IMG/VR virus record: IMGVR_UViG_3300007539_010204
Coordinates: 1-22,370 of that record
Direction: 5' to 3' (one strand)
DNA from: a virus
DNA length: 22,370 bases
Made by a program: the position numbers and the translations under genes. The notes under the pieces were generated by a model. The model was not told the DNA's origin. It made no database searches and saw nothing but the letters and a program-made list of their open reading frames with translations. Below, in pieces: positions 12,999 through 20,674 of this stretch. Position 1 is the first letter of the stretch, and each line of letters begins with the position of its first letter.

Positions 12999-14053
12999 TG
13001 AAAGAATTAACAGGAGATCAAAAAAAATTCATAGACAACAATTATATACAAATACCTGATATAGATCAGCTAACTAGAGAGTTGTTTCAAGACCAATCTT
13101 TAGACGGAAGAAATAAAGAAGGAAAACTTGTCGCTGAATACATGATAGAGAGGGGTTACGGGTATAAAACAAAAGTCCATAAGAAAAGCAAAAAAATAAC
13201 ACTCAATGAGTTTCAGAAAGATTTAATAAAAGAATACTCAAGGGACAAGTTGAGCAGCCTTCAAATAGCTCAGTTAATATTTCAAGACAAAGAGGTTAAA
13301 AATTTAAGTATGGAACAGAGGGTTGTTGCTGATTTTTTAAAAACAAATTCTAGTGATTTCATTAAAGCTGAAACCAATGAAAACCTAAAACCTTATATCG
13401 CACCGAATGATAACATTGAAATCCTTAATAAAATTAGGAATTGTACTCTTGAGGATCTGAATTTAGAATTTAAAAAATTAAAAAGACATGAACAAGAGTG
13501 CGTTAATTCTTTAAGGAAATATTTATCATCGCCCAGGTTTTCTCAAATCGCAAATTCTTACAGAAACGAAGATAGGCAACTATTTGAATCTGAATTCATT
13601 AGGGCTGCATGGGACAAGCAAGACTTGACTGCGGACGAAGTAAACCTTTACATAAATGTTTGCGTTGATTATGTAAATTTAAAAACAATTCAAAGAAACA
13701 TGGAGAAATTGAATAAAATGTTTGACGAATGCGAAGATCAAACAGAGATGTCTGTAAAACTTGCTGAAATATTAAAAGCAAAATCAGCAGAGTACCATCA
13801 GTGCGAACAAAGACAGGAATCTTTGATAAAAAAATTAAATGGAGACAGATCGGCCAGAATTAAAAACAAGCAAGATAAATATGGATCTATATTAAGTTTA
13901 GTTCAATCATTTCAAGAGGAAGAGGAGAGAAGCAGAATGATAGACATCGCAGAAAAACAAAAAATGCTAGTTGAGGAAGAGGCTGACAGGCTTGAAAGTA
14001 TGGATTCATGGAAAGCTAGAATTATGGGGCTAAGGAAGGAAGATGTTATATAA
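12998..14053 (+). CDS. Unknown protein with tandem-duplicated N-terminal helical module (351 aa)
   Basis: I do not recognise this protein. Its N-terminus contains two gap-free copies of one module: residues 4-49 and 69-114, offset by 65, sharing L4/L69, Q8-K9/Q73-K74, I12/I77, F30-Q31-D32/F95-Q96-D97, E41/E106 and V45-A46/V110-A111. Each copy looks like a small helical, HTH-type unit. Residues about 150-345 are predicted helical with long coiled-coil stretches rich in Glu, Lys and Gln (KSAEYHQCEQRQESLIKKL, MIDIAEKQKMLVEEEADRL). Paired DNA-binding modules plus a coiled coil would suit a small terminase or a transcription co-factor; its place between a sigma factor and the terminase allows both. 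It starts with ATAATG, its first base shared with the sigma-factor stop. Confidence 0.6.
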   Translation: MKELTGDQKKFIDNNYIQIPDIDQLTRELFQDQSLDGRNKEGKLVAEYMIERGYGYKTKVHKKSKKITLNEFQKDLIKEYSRDKLSSLQIAQLIFQDKEVKNLSMEQRVVADFLKTNSSDFIKAETNENLKPYIAPNDNIEILNKIRNCTLEDLNLEFKKLKRHEQECVNSLRKYLSSPRFSQIANSYRNEDRQLFESEFIRAAWDKQDLTADEVNLYINVCVDYVNLKTIQRNMEKLNKMFDECEDQTEMSVKLAEILKAKSAEYHQCEQRQESLIKKLNGDRSARIKNKQDKYGSILSLVQSFQEEEERSRMIDIAEKQKMLVEEEADRLESMDSWKARIMGLRKEDVI

Positions 14054-14396
14054 AATGTATACTTACAAAATTAAAGGAATTATTAAAATAATTGATGGAG
14101 ACACAATTGATGCACTGATAGATTTAGGCTTTGAGATATATGTGCAAAAAAGAATTAGATTGTATGGTATAAACACCCCAGAAGTTAGAACTAAAAATTT
14201 AAAAGAAAAACAAAAGGGTCTAGCTGCTAAAGATAGACTTGAAGAATTATGCGAAACTGATGGTGAAGATTATTTACTTTTAAAATCTTATGGAGTTGGA
14301 AAGTATGGAAGAGTTTTGGGTGAGATTATAAAAAATGAAGATGTGATAAACAATATACTACTAGCAGAAGGTCATGCCAAAAAATATGATAAATAA
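14043..14396 (+). CDS. Staphylococcal-nuclease-like (SNase) thermonuclease (117 aa)
   Basis: A single SNase OB-fold domain. KIIDGDTIDALIDLG (15-29) contains the calcium-binding Asp 18 and Asp 20; RLYGINTPEVR (39-49) supplies the equivalents of Arg 35 (Arg 39) and Glu 43 (Glu 47) of staphylococcal nuclease; KYGRVLGEI (87-95) supplies Arg 90 for Arg 87; and NILLAEGHAKKYD closes the domain. Asn 44 replaces the classic Asp 40, as in many bacterial GINxPE members. It would cut DNA or RNA, in phages probably host DNA. There is no signal peptide, so it acts inside the cell. ATG codons at 14043 and 14055 are both possible; an AGGAAGGA run ends two bases before the first. It ends inside the following nuclease gene (23-base overlap). 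Confidence 0.85.
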   Translation: MLYKMYTYKIKGIIKIIDGDTIDALIDLGFEIYVQKRIRLYGINTPEVRTKNLKEKQKGLAAKDRLEELCETDGEDYLLLKSYGVGKYGRVLGEIIKNEDVINNILLAEGHAKKYDK

Positions 14397-15366
14397 AAAC
14401 TCAAAGTGTAAATTGTGCGGGGAAGAATTCAAATCAGACAGAGGTCTTCATTTGCATATATCAAAGAAGCATAAAAAAACAATAAAAGAATATTACGAAA
14501 CTCATTTTCCAAGAAAAAGTATTTTCTTAAAGAAGAATATAAAATTTAAAAATTTAGATCAATATTTCAATCAATATTTTATTAATAGCGATGAAATGAA
14601 TGAGTGGATTATTAGCGCAGAGAGAGCGCAAGTCAAGGATATGTTAGAAAAAATCTTTCTTGATAGGGTACAAAGAAAAAATATTAAAAAATCATTAAGC
14701 TCGGTGGAGTTAGAATTATCAGAATTACCAAGCATAGACATATATAATAAATTTTTTAACAATTATTATGATTTCTGCAAAGATAATGGGTTATTGGTAT
14801 CGCTAAATAAAAGTGGCCCCGAAGGTTTCTTAGAAGATAAGAACAATCCTCATTTAAATTATAACGAAATGCATATTTTTATAGATACACGAGAGCAAAA
14901 ACCTATTAATTTTATAAATTCTGATTTCATGAAATTAGATTTTGGAGACTATACTGCATCAGGCAAATACTACGACTATACTTTTATAGACAGGAAAAGT
15001 GAGTCGGATTTCAAAAGTAGTTTTTCTGGCAAAAACTTTGAAAGATTAAAAAGGGAGATTGATAGAGCAAAAAAATTCAACTCTTATGTTTTTATAGTTG
15101 TAGAAAGTTCTATAAAAAAAATTAATAAAAATAATATTTTCTCTCCCCATAAATCAAAAATGCCTTATATTTGGCATAATGTTAAAAGTTTTTTGCAGGA
15201 ATACAAAGAAAACTCTCAAGTCGTTTTTGCACATAATAGAGCTGGATTAAAAAAAATAATACCTGAAATTTTATTATTTGGTAGAAAAATTTGGAATGTA
15301 GACGTACAATATTTATTAGATAACAAAATTAATGAAACAACAAAAAAAAGAAATATGGTCTCTTGA
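14374..15366 (+). CDS. C2H2 zinc-finger plus ERCC4-type nuclease (330 aa)
   Basis: The N-terminal finger is KCKLCGEEFKSDRGLHLHIS: Cys 12, Cys 15, His 28 and His 33 (C-x2-C-x12-H-x4-H). After a helical linker (35-165) comes an ERCC4/XPF-type nuclease domain: FIDTREQKPINF with Asp 171, Arg 173 and Glu 174, LDFGDYTA with Asp 192, and FIDRKSESDF with Asp 206, Arg 207 and Lys 208 replacing the classic E-R-K. VFIVVES (239-245) is the following core strand. It should be a metal-dependent endonuclease acting on branched, nicked or specific DNA, guided by the finger. It could be a recombination or packaging nuclease, or a free-standing homing-type enzyme. ATG 14374 overlaps the SNase gene; ATG 14386 is a second possible start. 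It overlaps the next gene by 35 bases. Confidence 0.78.
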   Translation: MPKNMINKNSKCKLCGEEFKSDRGLHLHISKKHKKTIKEYYETHFPRKSIFLKKNIKFKNLDQYFNQYFINSDEMNEWIISAERAQVKDMLEKIFLDRVQRKNIKKSLSSVELELSELPSIDIYNKFFNNYYDFCKDNGLLVSLNKSGPEGFLEDKNNPHLNYNEMHIFIDTREQKPINFINSDFMKLDFGDYTASGKYYDYTFIDRKSESDFKSSFSGKNFERLKREIDRAKKFNSYVFIVVESSIKKINKNNIFSPHKSKMPYIWHNVKSFLQEYKENSQVVFAHNRAGLKKIIPEILLFGRKIWNVDVQYLLDNKINETTKKRNMVS

Positions 15367-15718
15367 TTTAGCTATAAATTTATATGATTGCGATAAATCA
15401 AAATTCACAAATGCTAAAATTAAAAAATTTGCTGACACAATATCAGAAATAATTGATGAAGAGGGAGCTAATATTGTTGGGATCATAAATGACTTTGGCC
15501 AGGGGAATGAAGAAATGGAAGGTTATAGACTTATACATGAAAATCAAAACTCAATGATTACAGCTCATTTCGTAAAACATCAAAGCAAGGCTTTCATTAA
15601 TGTGCATTCATGCCAGGGGTATAGTGTTTACAATGTAATAGAAGCTTGCAAAAAATATTTTGAAACAGAATCTTATTGGTGTCAGAAAATATTCAGAGAG
15701 TACGAAGATAAGAAATGA
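15332..15718 (+). CDS. speD: SpeD-family pyruvoyl-dependent decarboxylase-like protein (128 aa)
   Basis: The protein follows the bacterial AdoMet decarboxylase fold: SLDLAINLYDCD (10-21) corresponds to the first strand and L-Y-x-C motif, then FADTISEIIDEEGANIVG, and a catalytic segment NSMITAHFVKHQSKAFINVH followed by SCQG. Ser 74, His 79 and Cys 94 have exactly the 5- and 20-residue spacing of the processing Ser 63, His 68 and Cys 83 of the Thermotoga enzyme, so autocleavage before Ser 74 to form a pyruvoyl group is plausible. The residue before the cleavage site is Asn 73, where true AdoMet decarboxylases have Glu. In bacteria SpeD makes the aminopropyl donor for spermidine; marine phages often carry it. 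Substrate change is possible. It overlaps the terminase start by four bases (ATGA). Confidence 0.75.
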   Translation: MKQQKKEIWSLDLAINLYDCDKSKFTNAKIKKFADTISEIIDEEGANIVGIINDFGQGNEEMEGYRLIHENQNSMITAHFVKHQSKAFINVHSCQGYSVYNVIEACKKYFETESYWCQKIFREYEDKK

Positions 15719-17583
15719 GCTGGGAGACAGGAGACCAAAAAAGGGTCAATGCAGAAAATTTCAATCAAAAACTTAAGGAAAAAATAGGTCATTTGGAAGA
15801 GGGGGAAGCTCAGATATTACTTTATAAATTTTTAAGAGAAAATATTACTTTTACTACAAGTTTGATATCTGGGGTGGAATTATTTCCGTTCCAACATATG
15901 GCAATTAAGGCCATGTTTGAAACAGATTATACCCTTGGTGTTTGGTCAAGAGGTATGTCAAAATCTTTTACAACTGGCATATATGCATTTTTAGATGCAA
16001 TCTTAAATCAAGGTGTCGAAATAGGTATTTTGTCAAAGTCTTTCAGGCAATCAAAAATGATTTTTAAAAAAATCGAAGACATTGCAGCAAAGCCAGAAGC
16101 TCATTTATTGGCGAAATGCATAACACACAAATCTAAAAGTAATGATGAATGGTTGATGGAAATTGGTAGAAGTAGAATTAGAGCTTTACCCTTAGGGGAT
16201 GGATCGAAACTTCGAGGGTTCAGATTTCATAGGATTATTATTGATGAATTTTTATTGATGCCTGAAAGAATTTATAACGAAGTTATTGTTCCATTCTTAT
16301 CTGTTGTTGAGAATCCAGTAGAAAGAGAGAAAATGTATCAAGTTGAATCTAGTTTAATAGCTCAAGGAAAAATGAAAGAAGAGGATAGATATAAGTGGCC
16401 AAACAATAAACTCATAGCATTATCTTCAGCCTCATATAAGTTTGAATACCTTTATAAGCTTTATGAACAGTTCGAGGCATTGATTAATGGAAGCATAAAG
16501 GAAGATGGTGATGCGACAAGATGCATAATGCAATTTAGCTATGATTGCGCTCCAAAAAAACTTTACGATGAAAACTTAATTCTACAATCAAAAGCCACCA
16601 TGAGTCAGTCTCAGTTCGACAGAGAGTTTGGTGCAATATTTACTGATGATAGTTCTGGTTACTTTAAAACTTCAAGGATGGCGGCTTGCACAATACCAGA
16701 TGGAGAGGATCCTTCTGTTGAAGTAAAAGGAAACCCAGCTGATAAATATATACTTTCCTTTGACCCTAGTTGGGCAGAATCTGAAAGTTCGGATGATTTT
16801 GCGATGCAAATATATAAATTAAATGAAAGCTCAAAAACAAGCACTCTGGTTCATGCATATGCCCTTCCAGGAACTAACTTAAAGCACCATATTGTATATT
16901 TTAATTATCTATTAAAAAACTTTAATATAGTTGCAATAGTCGGGGATTACAATGGAGGTGTCCAGTTCATAAATGCGGTAAATGAAAGCGCTTTATTTAA
17001 AAAAGAAAATATAAAAATTAAAATGATTAGTTCTGCATTTGACAAACCAGAAGAATATCAAGAAGATTTATCGAATGCAAAAAAAGAATACGATCCAAAA
17101 TCTTATAGATATTGTATTTTAAGAAAACCAACTTCCCAATGGATAAGAACTGCAAACGAACTCCTCCAGTCTAGCTTTGACCATAAGAAAATTTGGTTTG
17201 CGGCAAGAGCTGTTGATGACTCATATCACAAGCAAATTAAACAAAAAATCCCCATAAAAAATTTAAGATTTAATAATGTTGCAGAAATAGAAGAAAAACA
17301 AAATGATGGAGCTAAAATGATTGATTTCGTAGAACATCAGCATGACATGATAAATGCAACAAAAAGCCAGTGCGCATTAATACAAATAAAAAGCACCCCA
17401 CAAGGCAATCAAACCTTTGATTTACCAGATACATTAAAAAGAACTACTGGCCCAAACAAAGCTCGAAAAGATAGCTATTCGGCTATCGTATTGGGCAATT
17501 GGATGACTAAAATATATTTTGATTTTGTAGATTTAAAACAAAAACCTATTAATAATAGCTTTATGCCCTTATTTATAAAATGA
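15715..17583 (+). CDS. terL: Terminase large subunit (622 aa)
   Basis: This is the packaging motor and nuclease. The ATPase domain has Walker A SRGMSKSF (78-85, with the R-x-x-x-K-S form usual in TerL), Walker B RIIIDEF (173-179, with the catalytic Glu 178) and a coupling motif LIALSSASY (233-241). The C-terminal RuvC/RNase H-like nuclease shows Asp 350 in LSFDPSW, Asp 411 in VGDYNGG and Asp 586 in KDSYSAIVLG as metal ligands. Length and layout resemble T4 gp17 (610 aa). It takes concatemeric DNA to the portal and cuts it at the end of packaging. ATG 15715 overlaps the SpeD stop and its own stop overlaps the next sulfotransferase start (ATGA). Unusually, five glycan-modifying genes separate it from the portal. 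Confidence 0.93.
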   Translation: MSWETGDQKRVNAENFNQKLKEKIGHLEEGEAQILLYKFLRENITFTTSLISGVELFPFQHMAIKAMFETDYTLGVWSRGMSKSFTTGIYAFLDAILNQGVEIGILSKSFRQSKMIFKKIEDIAAKPEAHLLAKCITHKSKSNDEWLMEIGRSRIRALPLGDGSKLRGFRFHRIIIDEFLLMPERIYNEVIVPFLSVVENPVEREKMYQVESSLIAQGKMKEEDRYKWPNNKLIALSSASYKFEYLYKLYEQFEALINGSIKEDGDATRCIMQFSYDCAPKKLYDENLILQSKATMSQSQFDREFGAIFTDDSSGYFKTSRMAACTIPDGEDPSVEVKGNPADKYILSFDPSWAESESSDDFAMQIYKLNESSKTSTLVHAYALPGTNLKHHIVYFNYLLKNFNIVAIVGDYNGGVQFINAVNESALFKKENIKIKMISSAFDKPEEYQEDLSNAKKEYDPKSYRYCILRKPTSQWIRTANELLQSSFDHKKIWFAARAVDDSYHKQIKQKIPIKNLRFNNVAEIEEKQNDGAKMIDFVEHQHDMINATKSQCALIQIKSTPQGNQTFDLPDTLKRTTGPNKARKDSYSAIVLGNWMTKIYFDFVDLKQKPINNSFMPLFIK

Positions 17584-18194
17584 AGAAAAAAGATGCAGAT
17601 TACATAAACTACTTAAAAAATAAATACCCAGCAAATGTCTGCAATGACTATATGATTGCTTTTATTCATGTACCCAAAACGGGCGGAAATTTAATTAAAA
17701 AAAGCATAGGAACATTAACTGGAGACTCTCATTTATCTTGTGGTTCCTTGCCCCCTGGATTATTTAAAAATTTATGGTCATTTGCATTTGTTAGAAATCC
17801 ATATGATAGGTGCGCTAGTGCATTTAATTATTTATTGAAAGGTGGGAAAGGGAATAAGAGCGACTTATTTGATCAAGGAAAGTTTATATCAAAATATAAA
17901 AGTTTTGAGGATTTTATTTTAAATGGTGGTATTGATGCAGCAATCCTGAGGCAAACTCATTTTTTCCAACAAAGCAAATTTATTGATGATCGTATCGACT
18001 TTATCGGGAAATATGAAAATATAAAAATGGATTGGTTTAAAATTTGCAAACTCAATAAAATTTATAAAAGACTTTTATTCAAAGAAGAACTATTTTCAAC
18101 ATATGATAATTTATATACATCGGAAATGAGGAAAAAAGTATATAACATATATATGGAAGATTTTGAAAAATTTAAATATTCATCATTTTATTAA
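17580..18194 (+). CDS. PAPS-dependent sulfotransferase, Sulfotransfer_2-like (204 aa)
   Basis: A complete small sulfotransferase: the 5'-phosphosulfate loop FIHVPKTGGNLIKKS is at residues 28-42 and the 3'-phosphate motif FAFVRNPYDRCASAFNYLL at 68-86. IDFIGKYENIKMDW (about 138-151) is the conserved element following the acceptor region in glycan sulfotransferases. The extra N-terminal 25 residues are charged and carry no signal peptide. The DDETRE and DIELF tail of the left-arm members is only weakly present (LYTSEMRKKVYNIYMEDFEKFKY). The start ATGA overlaps the terminase stop, so it is likely translated from the terminase message. It is first of the five-gene cargo block between terminase and portal. 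Confidence 0.9.
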   Translation: MKKKDADYINYLKNKYPANVCNDYMIAFIHVPKTGGNLIKKSIGTLTGDSHLSCGSLPPGLFKNLWSFAFVRNPYDRCASAFNYLLKGGKGNKSDLFDQGKFISKYKSFEDFILNGGIDAAILRQTHFFQQSKFIDDRIDFIGKYENIKMDWFKICKLNKIYKRLLFKEELFSTYDNLYTSEMRKKVYNIYMEDFEKFKYSSFY

Positions 18195-18199
18195 AAAAA

Positions 18200-19075
18200 A
18201 TGGAAACCTTAAATCAACATTTTAAGCAAGAAAAAATCCCTGTTTTCTATCATGTCCCCAAAAATGCAGGGACATACTTTATTAGTGTTATGATTTTATT
18301 TTTAAGACTGTTTAGGAGGGAGAAGACGAATTGGTTAATGTTCAAACATGAAACTATTAAAAATATTGAAGTCTTTAATGACGGGAAAAGTGTGGCTAGA
18401 ATTTTATTAGGCGATCCAGAAAATTTAATATCAAGAAGATATAGAACCAAAGACCCTGCAAAAGTATACCATAAAGTTGAATTTAAAAAATTAGATATGC
18501 AAATTATAAGCAAGTGTTTTGTTTGGGGAATAATAATTGAACCTGATGGATTTATAGATGATCAACATTTTCTTGATTTATTCGATCAATTTAATTTTGA
18601 TTTTAAAAAGTCCATCATCCTAAGAGAGCCTTATGCAAGAGCAAGATCTTTTTATAATTATATAGTGGACGACATGTCAAAACATGAATGGACTCACGGT
18701 TTAATTACTGGAAATAATTTTGAAGAATATTTAGAAAGTGGTTATGTAGAAGATAGCTGGGTAATTAGAAATATATGCGGAATTGGAAATTCAACAGAAA
18801 TAGAAGATTATCATTATGATAAAACAAAAGCCAAACTTATGCAATTTTTTGTCGTAGATATTTCTAAGACAAATAAATTACTATCTAAGATTTTTTCAAT
18901 TTGTTACAATTACAATTTTGAAGATTTACCCCCAGAATGGAGTATTAATTTCACCAAGAATTCTAGCTCCAAGAAATATATGACAAATTTTGAAGATTTA
19001 CCTGAGCATATACAGATAAAATTTTCAGAAAGAGTGAAGTTCGATAGAAGGTTATATTTAGATCATGTATCTTGA
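18200..19075 (+). CDS. Divergent sulfotransferase (291 aa)
   Basis: FYHVPKNAGTYFISV at 16-30 is the phosphosulfate loop, and SIILREPYARARSFYNYI at 138-155 is the 3'-phosphate motif, with Arg-Glu-Pro in place of Arg-Asn-Pro. About 110 residues separate the two motifs, much more than in the small cluster members, as in eukaryotic-type 2-O- or uronyl sulfotransferases and some bacterial families. Near the C-terminus a short repeat NFEDLPPE / NFEDLPEH (about 235-242 and 264-271) appears. The acceptor cannot be deduced. No signal peptide is present. It begins five bases after the previous stop and overlaps the next gene by 11 bases. Confidence 0.78.
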   Translation: METLNQHFKQEKIPVFYHVPKNAGTYFISVMILFLRLFRREKTNWLMFKHETIKNIEVFNDGKSVARILLGDPENLISRRYRTKDPAKVYHKVEFKKLDMQIISKCFVWGIIIEPDGFIDDQHFLDLFDQFNFDFKKSIILREPYARARSFYNYIVDDMSKHEWTHGLITGNNFEEYLESGYVEDSWVIRNICGIGNSTEIEDYHYDKTKAKLMQFFVVDISKTNKLLSKIFSICYNYNFEDLPPEWSINFTKNSSSKKYMTNFEDLPEHIQIKFSERVKFDRRLYLDHVS

Positions 19076-20015
19076 AAAATTCATAAATAAATTAAATCCG
19101 CCTAGTTATCTATTGGGCGAAAAATCATTAAATCTAAATGTTCGCATATTCGAATTTGAAAAATTTTTCTTACTTAACCTTTCTTCGGCTCAATTTTCTC
19201 GAAAAGTATCCAGGGCGAATTTAAATGATTATATAAATAAATTAAGTATAGAGTTGGGCCTTCCAGTGTTTGCGATTTGTTCAAATAAAAAATTTTCAGA
19301 TAACAATAAGATATGGTATTATAATTCAGCATGGGGCATTTATGAGGATATGAATCTTGATTTAAATATTCAAGATTTTATAGAAATTTATCTAGAAAAA
19401 AATTTCAATAAAAAAATAACATTAGAATATATTTTTGATGAGCAAAGTTTTTCAGATTTATCATTTATAAGCGGACTTTATTCAAATTTTAAATCAAACA
19501 ATATTAACAATATAGATTTATCTATTTATGGAGATCAGCAATTAATAAAAAAAAATTCTGAAAAATATAATCTTGTTATGCCTCGAGAATCTATCAAGGA
19601 AAGTAAAAAGATTCAAGAAATAAATTTAGAAAAATATTTTAATTCCAAAGTCTTAATTATTCATTCTGATTGCGTGGACAAAATAAATCAATATTCTATC
19701 CAAGAAATGAAATCTATATTATGTGGAGTTCCGTATATATTTACAACAAAGTCCAACACTATTGAGCAATTAAGGGAGGATGGATTCAAAGTTCAAGACT
19801 TACTTCAATTGGAATACAAGAGAAGTGAATATCAAGATGAAGATTTTTTTGGCATATTAAAAGATAAAATTTCAGAAATCAATTCATTCCAAGAAGTTGA
19901 TTTTACTGATTTAAGTCAATCATTTAAAAAACTAAGTTTAGAAAATATTTTGTTAGCAAAAAAATTATCTAGTAATATACATAATATATATAAAGAAATA
20001 GAATCAAAATGTTAA
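19065..20015 (+). CDS. Unknown protein, possible GT-B glycosyltransferase (316 aa)
   Basis: There is no firm family assignment. The segment at 195-245 (KVLIIHSDCVDK, then SIQEMKSILCGVPYIFTTKS, then TIEQLREDGFKV) resembles the C-terminal Rossmann half of GT-B glycosyltransferases, where a strand, an E-x-x-S-x-x-C/A-G-x-P motif and a following strand bind the donor sugar nucleotide. The N-terminal part (25-120) is mixed alpha/beta and not recognised. No signal peptide or membrane segment is present. Its position, between two sulfotransferases in the cargo block, fits a sugar-transferring role. The start ATG overlaps the previous gene by 11 bases, and the 3' end overlaps the next sulfotransferase by 7. 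Confidence in the gene is high; in the function, low. Confidence 0.5.
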   Translation: MYLEKFINKLNPPSYLLGEKSLNLNVRIFEFEKFFLLNLSSAQFSRKVSRANLNDYINKLSIELGLPVFAICSNKKFSDNNKIWYYNSAWGIYEDMNLDLNIQDFIEIYLEKNFNKKITLEYIFDEQSFSDLSFISGLYSNFKSNNINNIDLSIYGDQQLIKKNSEKYNLVMPRESIKESKKIQEINLEKYFNSKVLIIHSDCVDKINQYSIQEMKSILCGVPYIFTTKSNTIEQLREDGFKVQDLLQLEYKRSEYQDEDFFGILKDKISEINSFQEVDFTDLSQSFKKLSLENILLAKKLSSNIHNIYKEIESKC

Positions 20016-20665
20016 TATCTCATTCAAAAAAATTTATCACAATTGACATTCCGAAAACTGGGACTAGATCTTTAAGGGAAACACTTCAACCTCTTAAGGT
20101 TATAGATTTAGTTGGGAGCCCAAACCCTAATGCTGATATTTATCAACATGCTAAATGTCGTGAAATATTAAAATACTGCAATAAAGAAGAAATAGATTAT
20201 AAAGAATATTTTTTCTTTTCTATTGTAAGAAATCCATGGGATAGATTTTTTAGTCATTTTTATTATTTATTTAAATGGAAAAATAAATATGAAACCGAAG
20301 ATTTATCCAAGTGGGATTCAAATGAAAAAAGTCAGGGCCATCAAGCTAAAGTTTTATTTGACACTCACAAGAAAGATGAAAAAATTTTGCAAGTTTTAAC
20401 CAATGTACACGGCTCTCAATTTGATTATCTTATAGATAATAATGGAAAATACATGCCTGATTTTTGCGCTAAAACTGAAAGTTTACAAAAAGATTTTATT
20501 AAATTTTGCTCGCATGTAAACATTAATCCTGTTCCAAAAATAGAACATTCAAATAAAAACAAAAGAGAAGATTATACATATAAAGATTTTTACAAAAAAC
20601 AAATGAAGGATATTGTTTTCAAAAAAGAAGAAAAAATAATAGAATTATTTAACTATAACTTTTAA
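20009..20665 (+). CDS. PAPS-dependent sulfotransferase (218 aa)
   Basis: ITIDIPKTGTRSLRETL at residues 10-26 is the phosphosulfate loop with the P-K-T-G-T/S-x-S core, and FSIVRNPWDRFFSHFYYL at 70-87 is the 3'-phosphate motif. The acceptor-binding part at about 88-150 is unlike the other cluster members, which argues for a different acceptor. NKNKREDYTYKDFY near 183-196 aligns with the H/Y-Y-T-x-Y-Y element of the left-arm sulfotransferases. It is cytoplasmic with no export signal. The ATG at 20009 overlaps the previous gene's stop by 7 bases; the next sulfotransferase follows after nine bases. Confidence 0.9.
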   Translation: MLISHSKKFITIDIPKTGTRSLRETLQPLKVIDLVGSPNPNADIYQHAKCREILKYCNKEEIDYKEYFFFSIVRNPWDRFFSHFYYLFKWKNKYETEDLSKWDSNEKSQGHQAKVLFDTHKKDEKILQVLTNVHGSQFDYLIDNNGKYMPDFCAKTESLQKDFIKFCSHVNINPVPKIEHSNKNKREDYTYKDFYKKQMKDIVFKKEEKIIELFNYNF

Positions 20666-20674
20666 TATTAAAAA

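Noticed and set aside
15332-15718. Reading the SpeD-like protein as an inactive paralogue because the ES-H motif seemed lost
   Set aside because: Placing Ser 74 at the processing serine restores exact spacing to His 79 and Cys 94, so the catalytic set looks intact.
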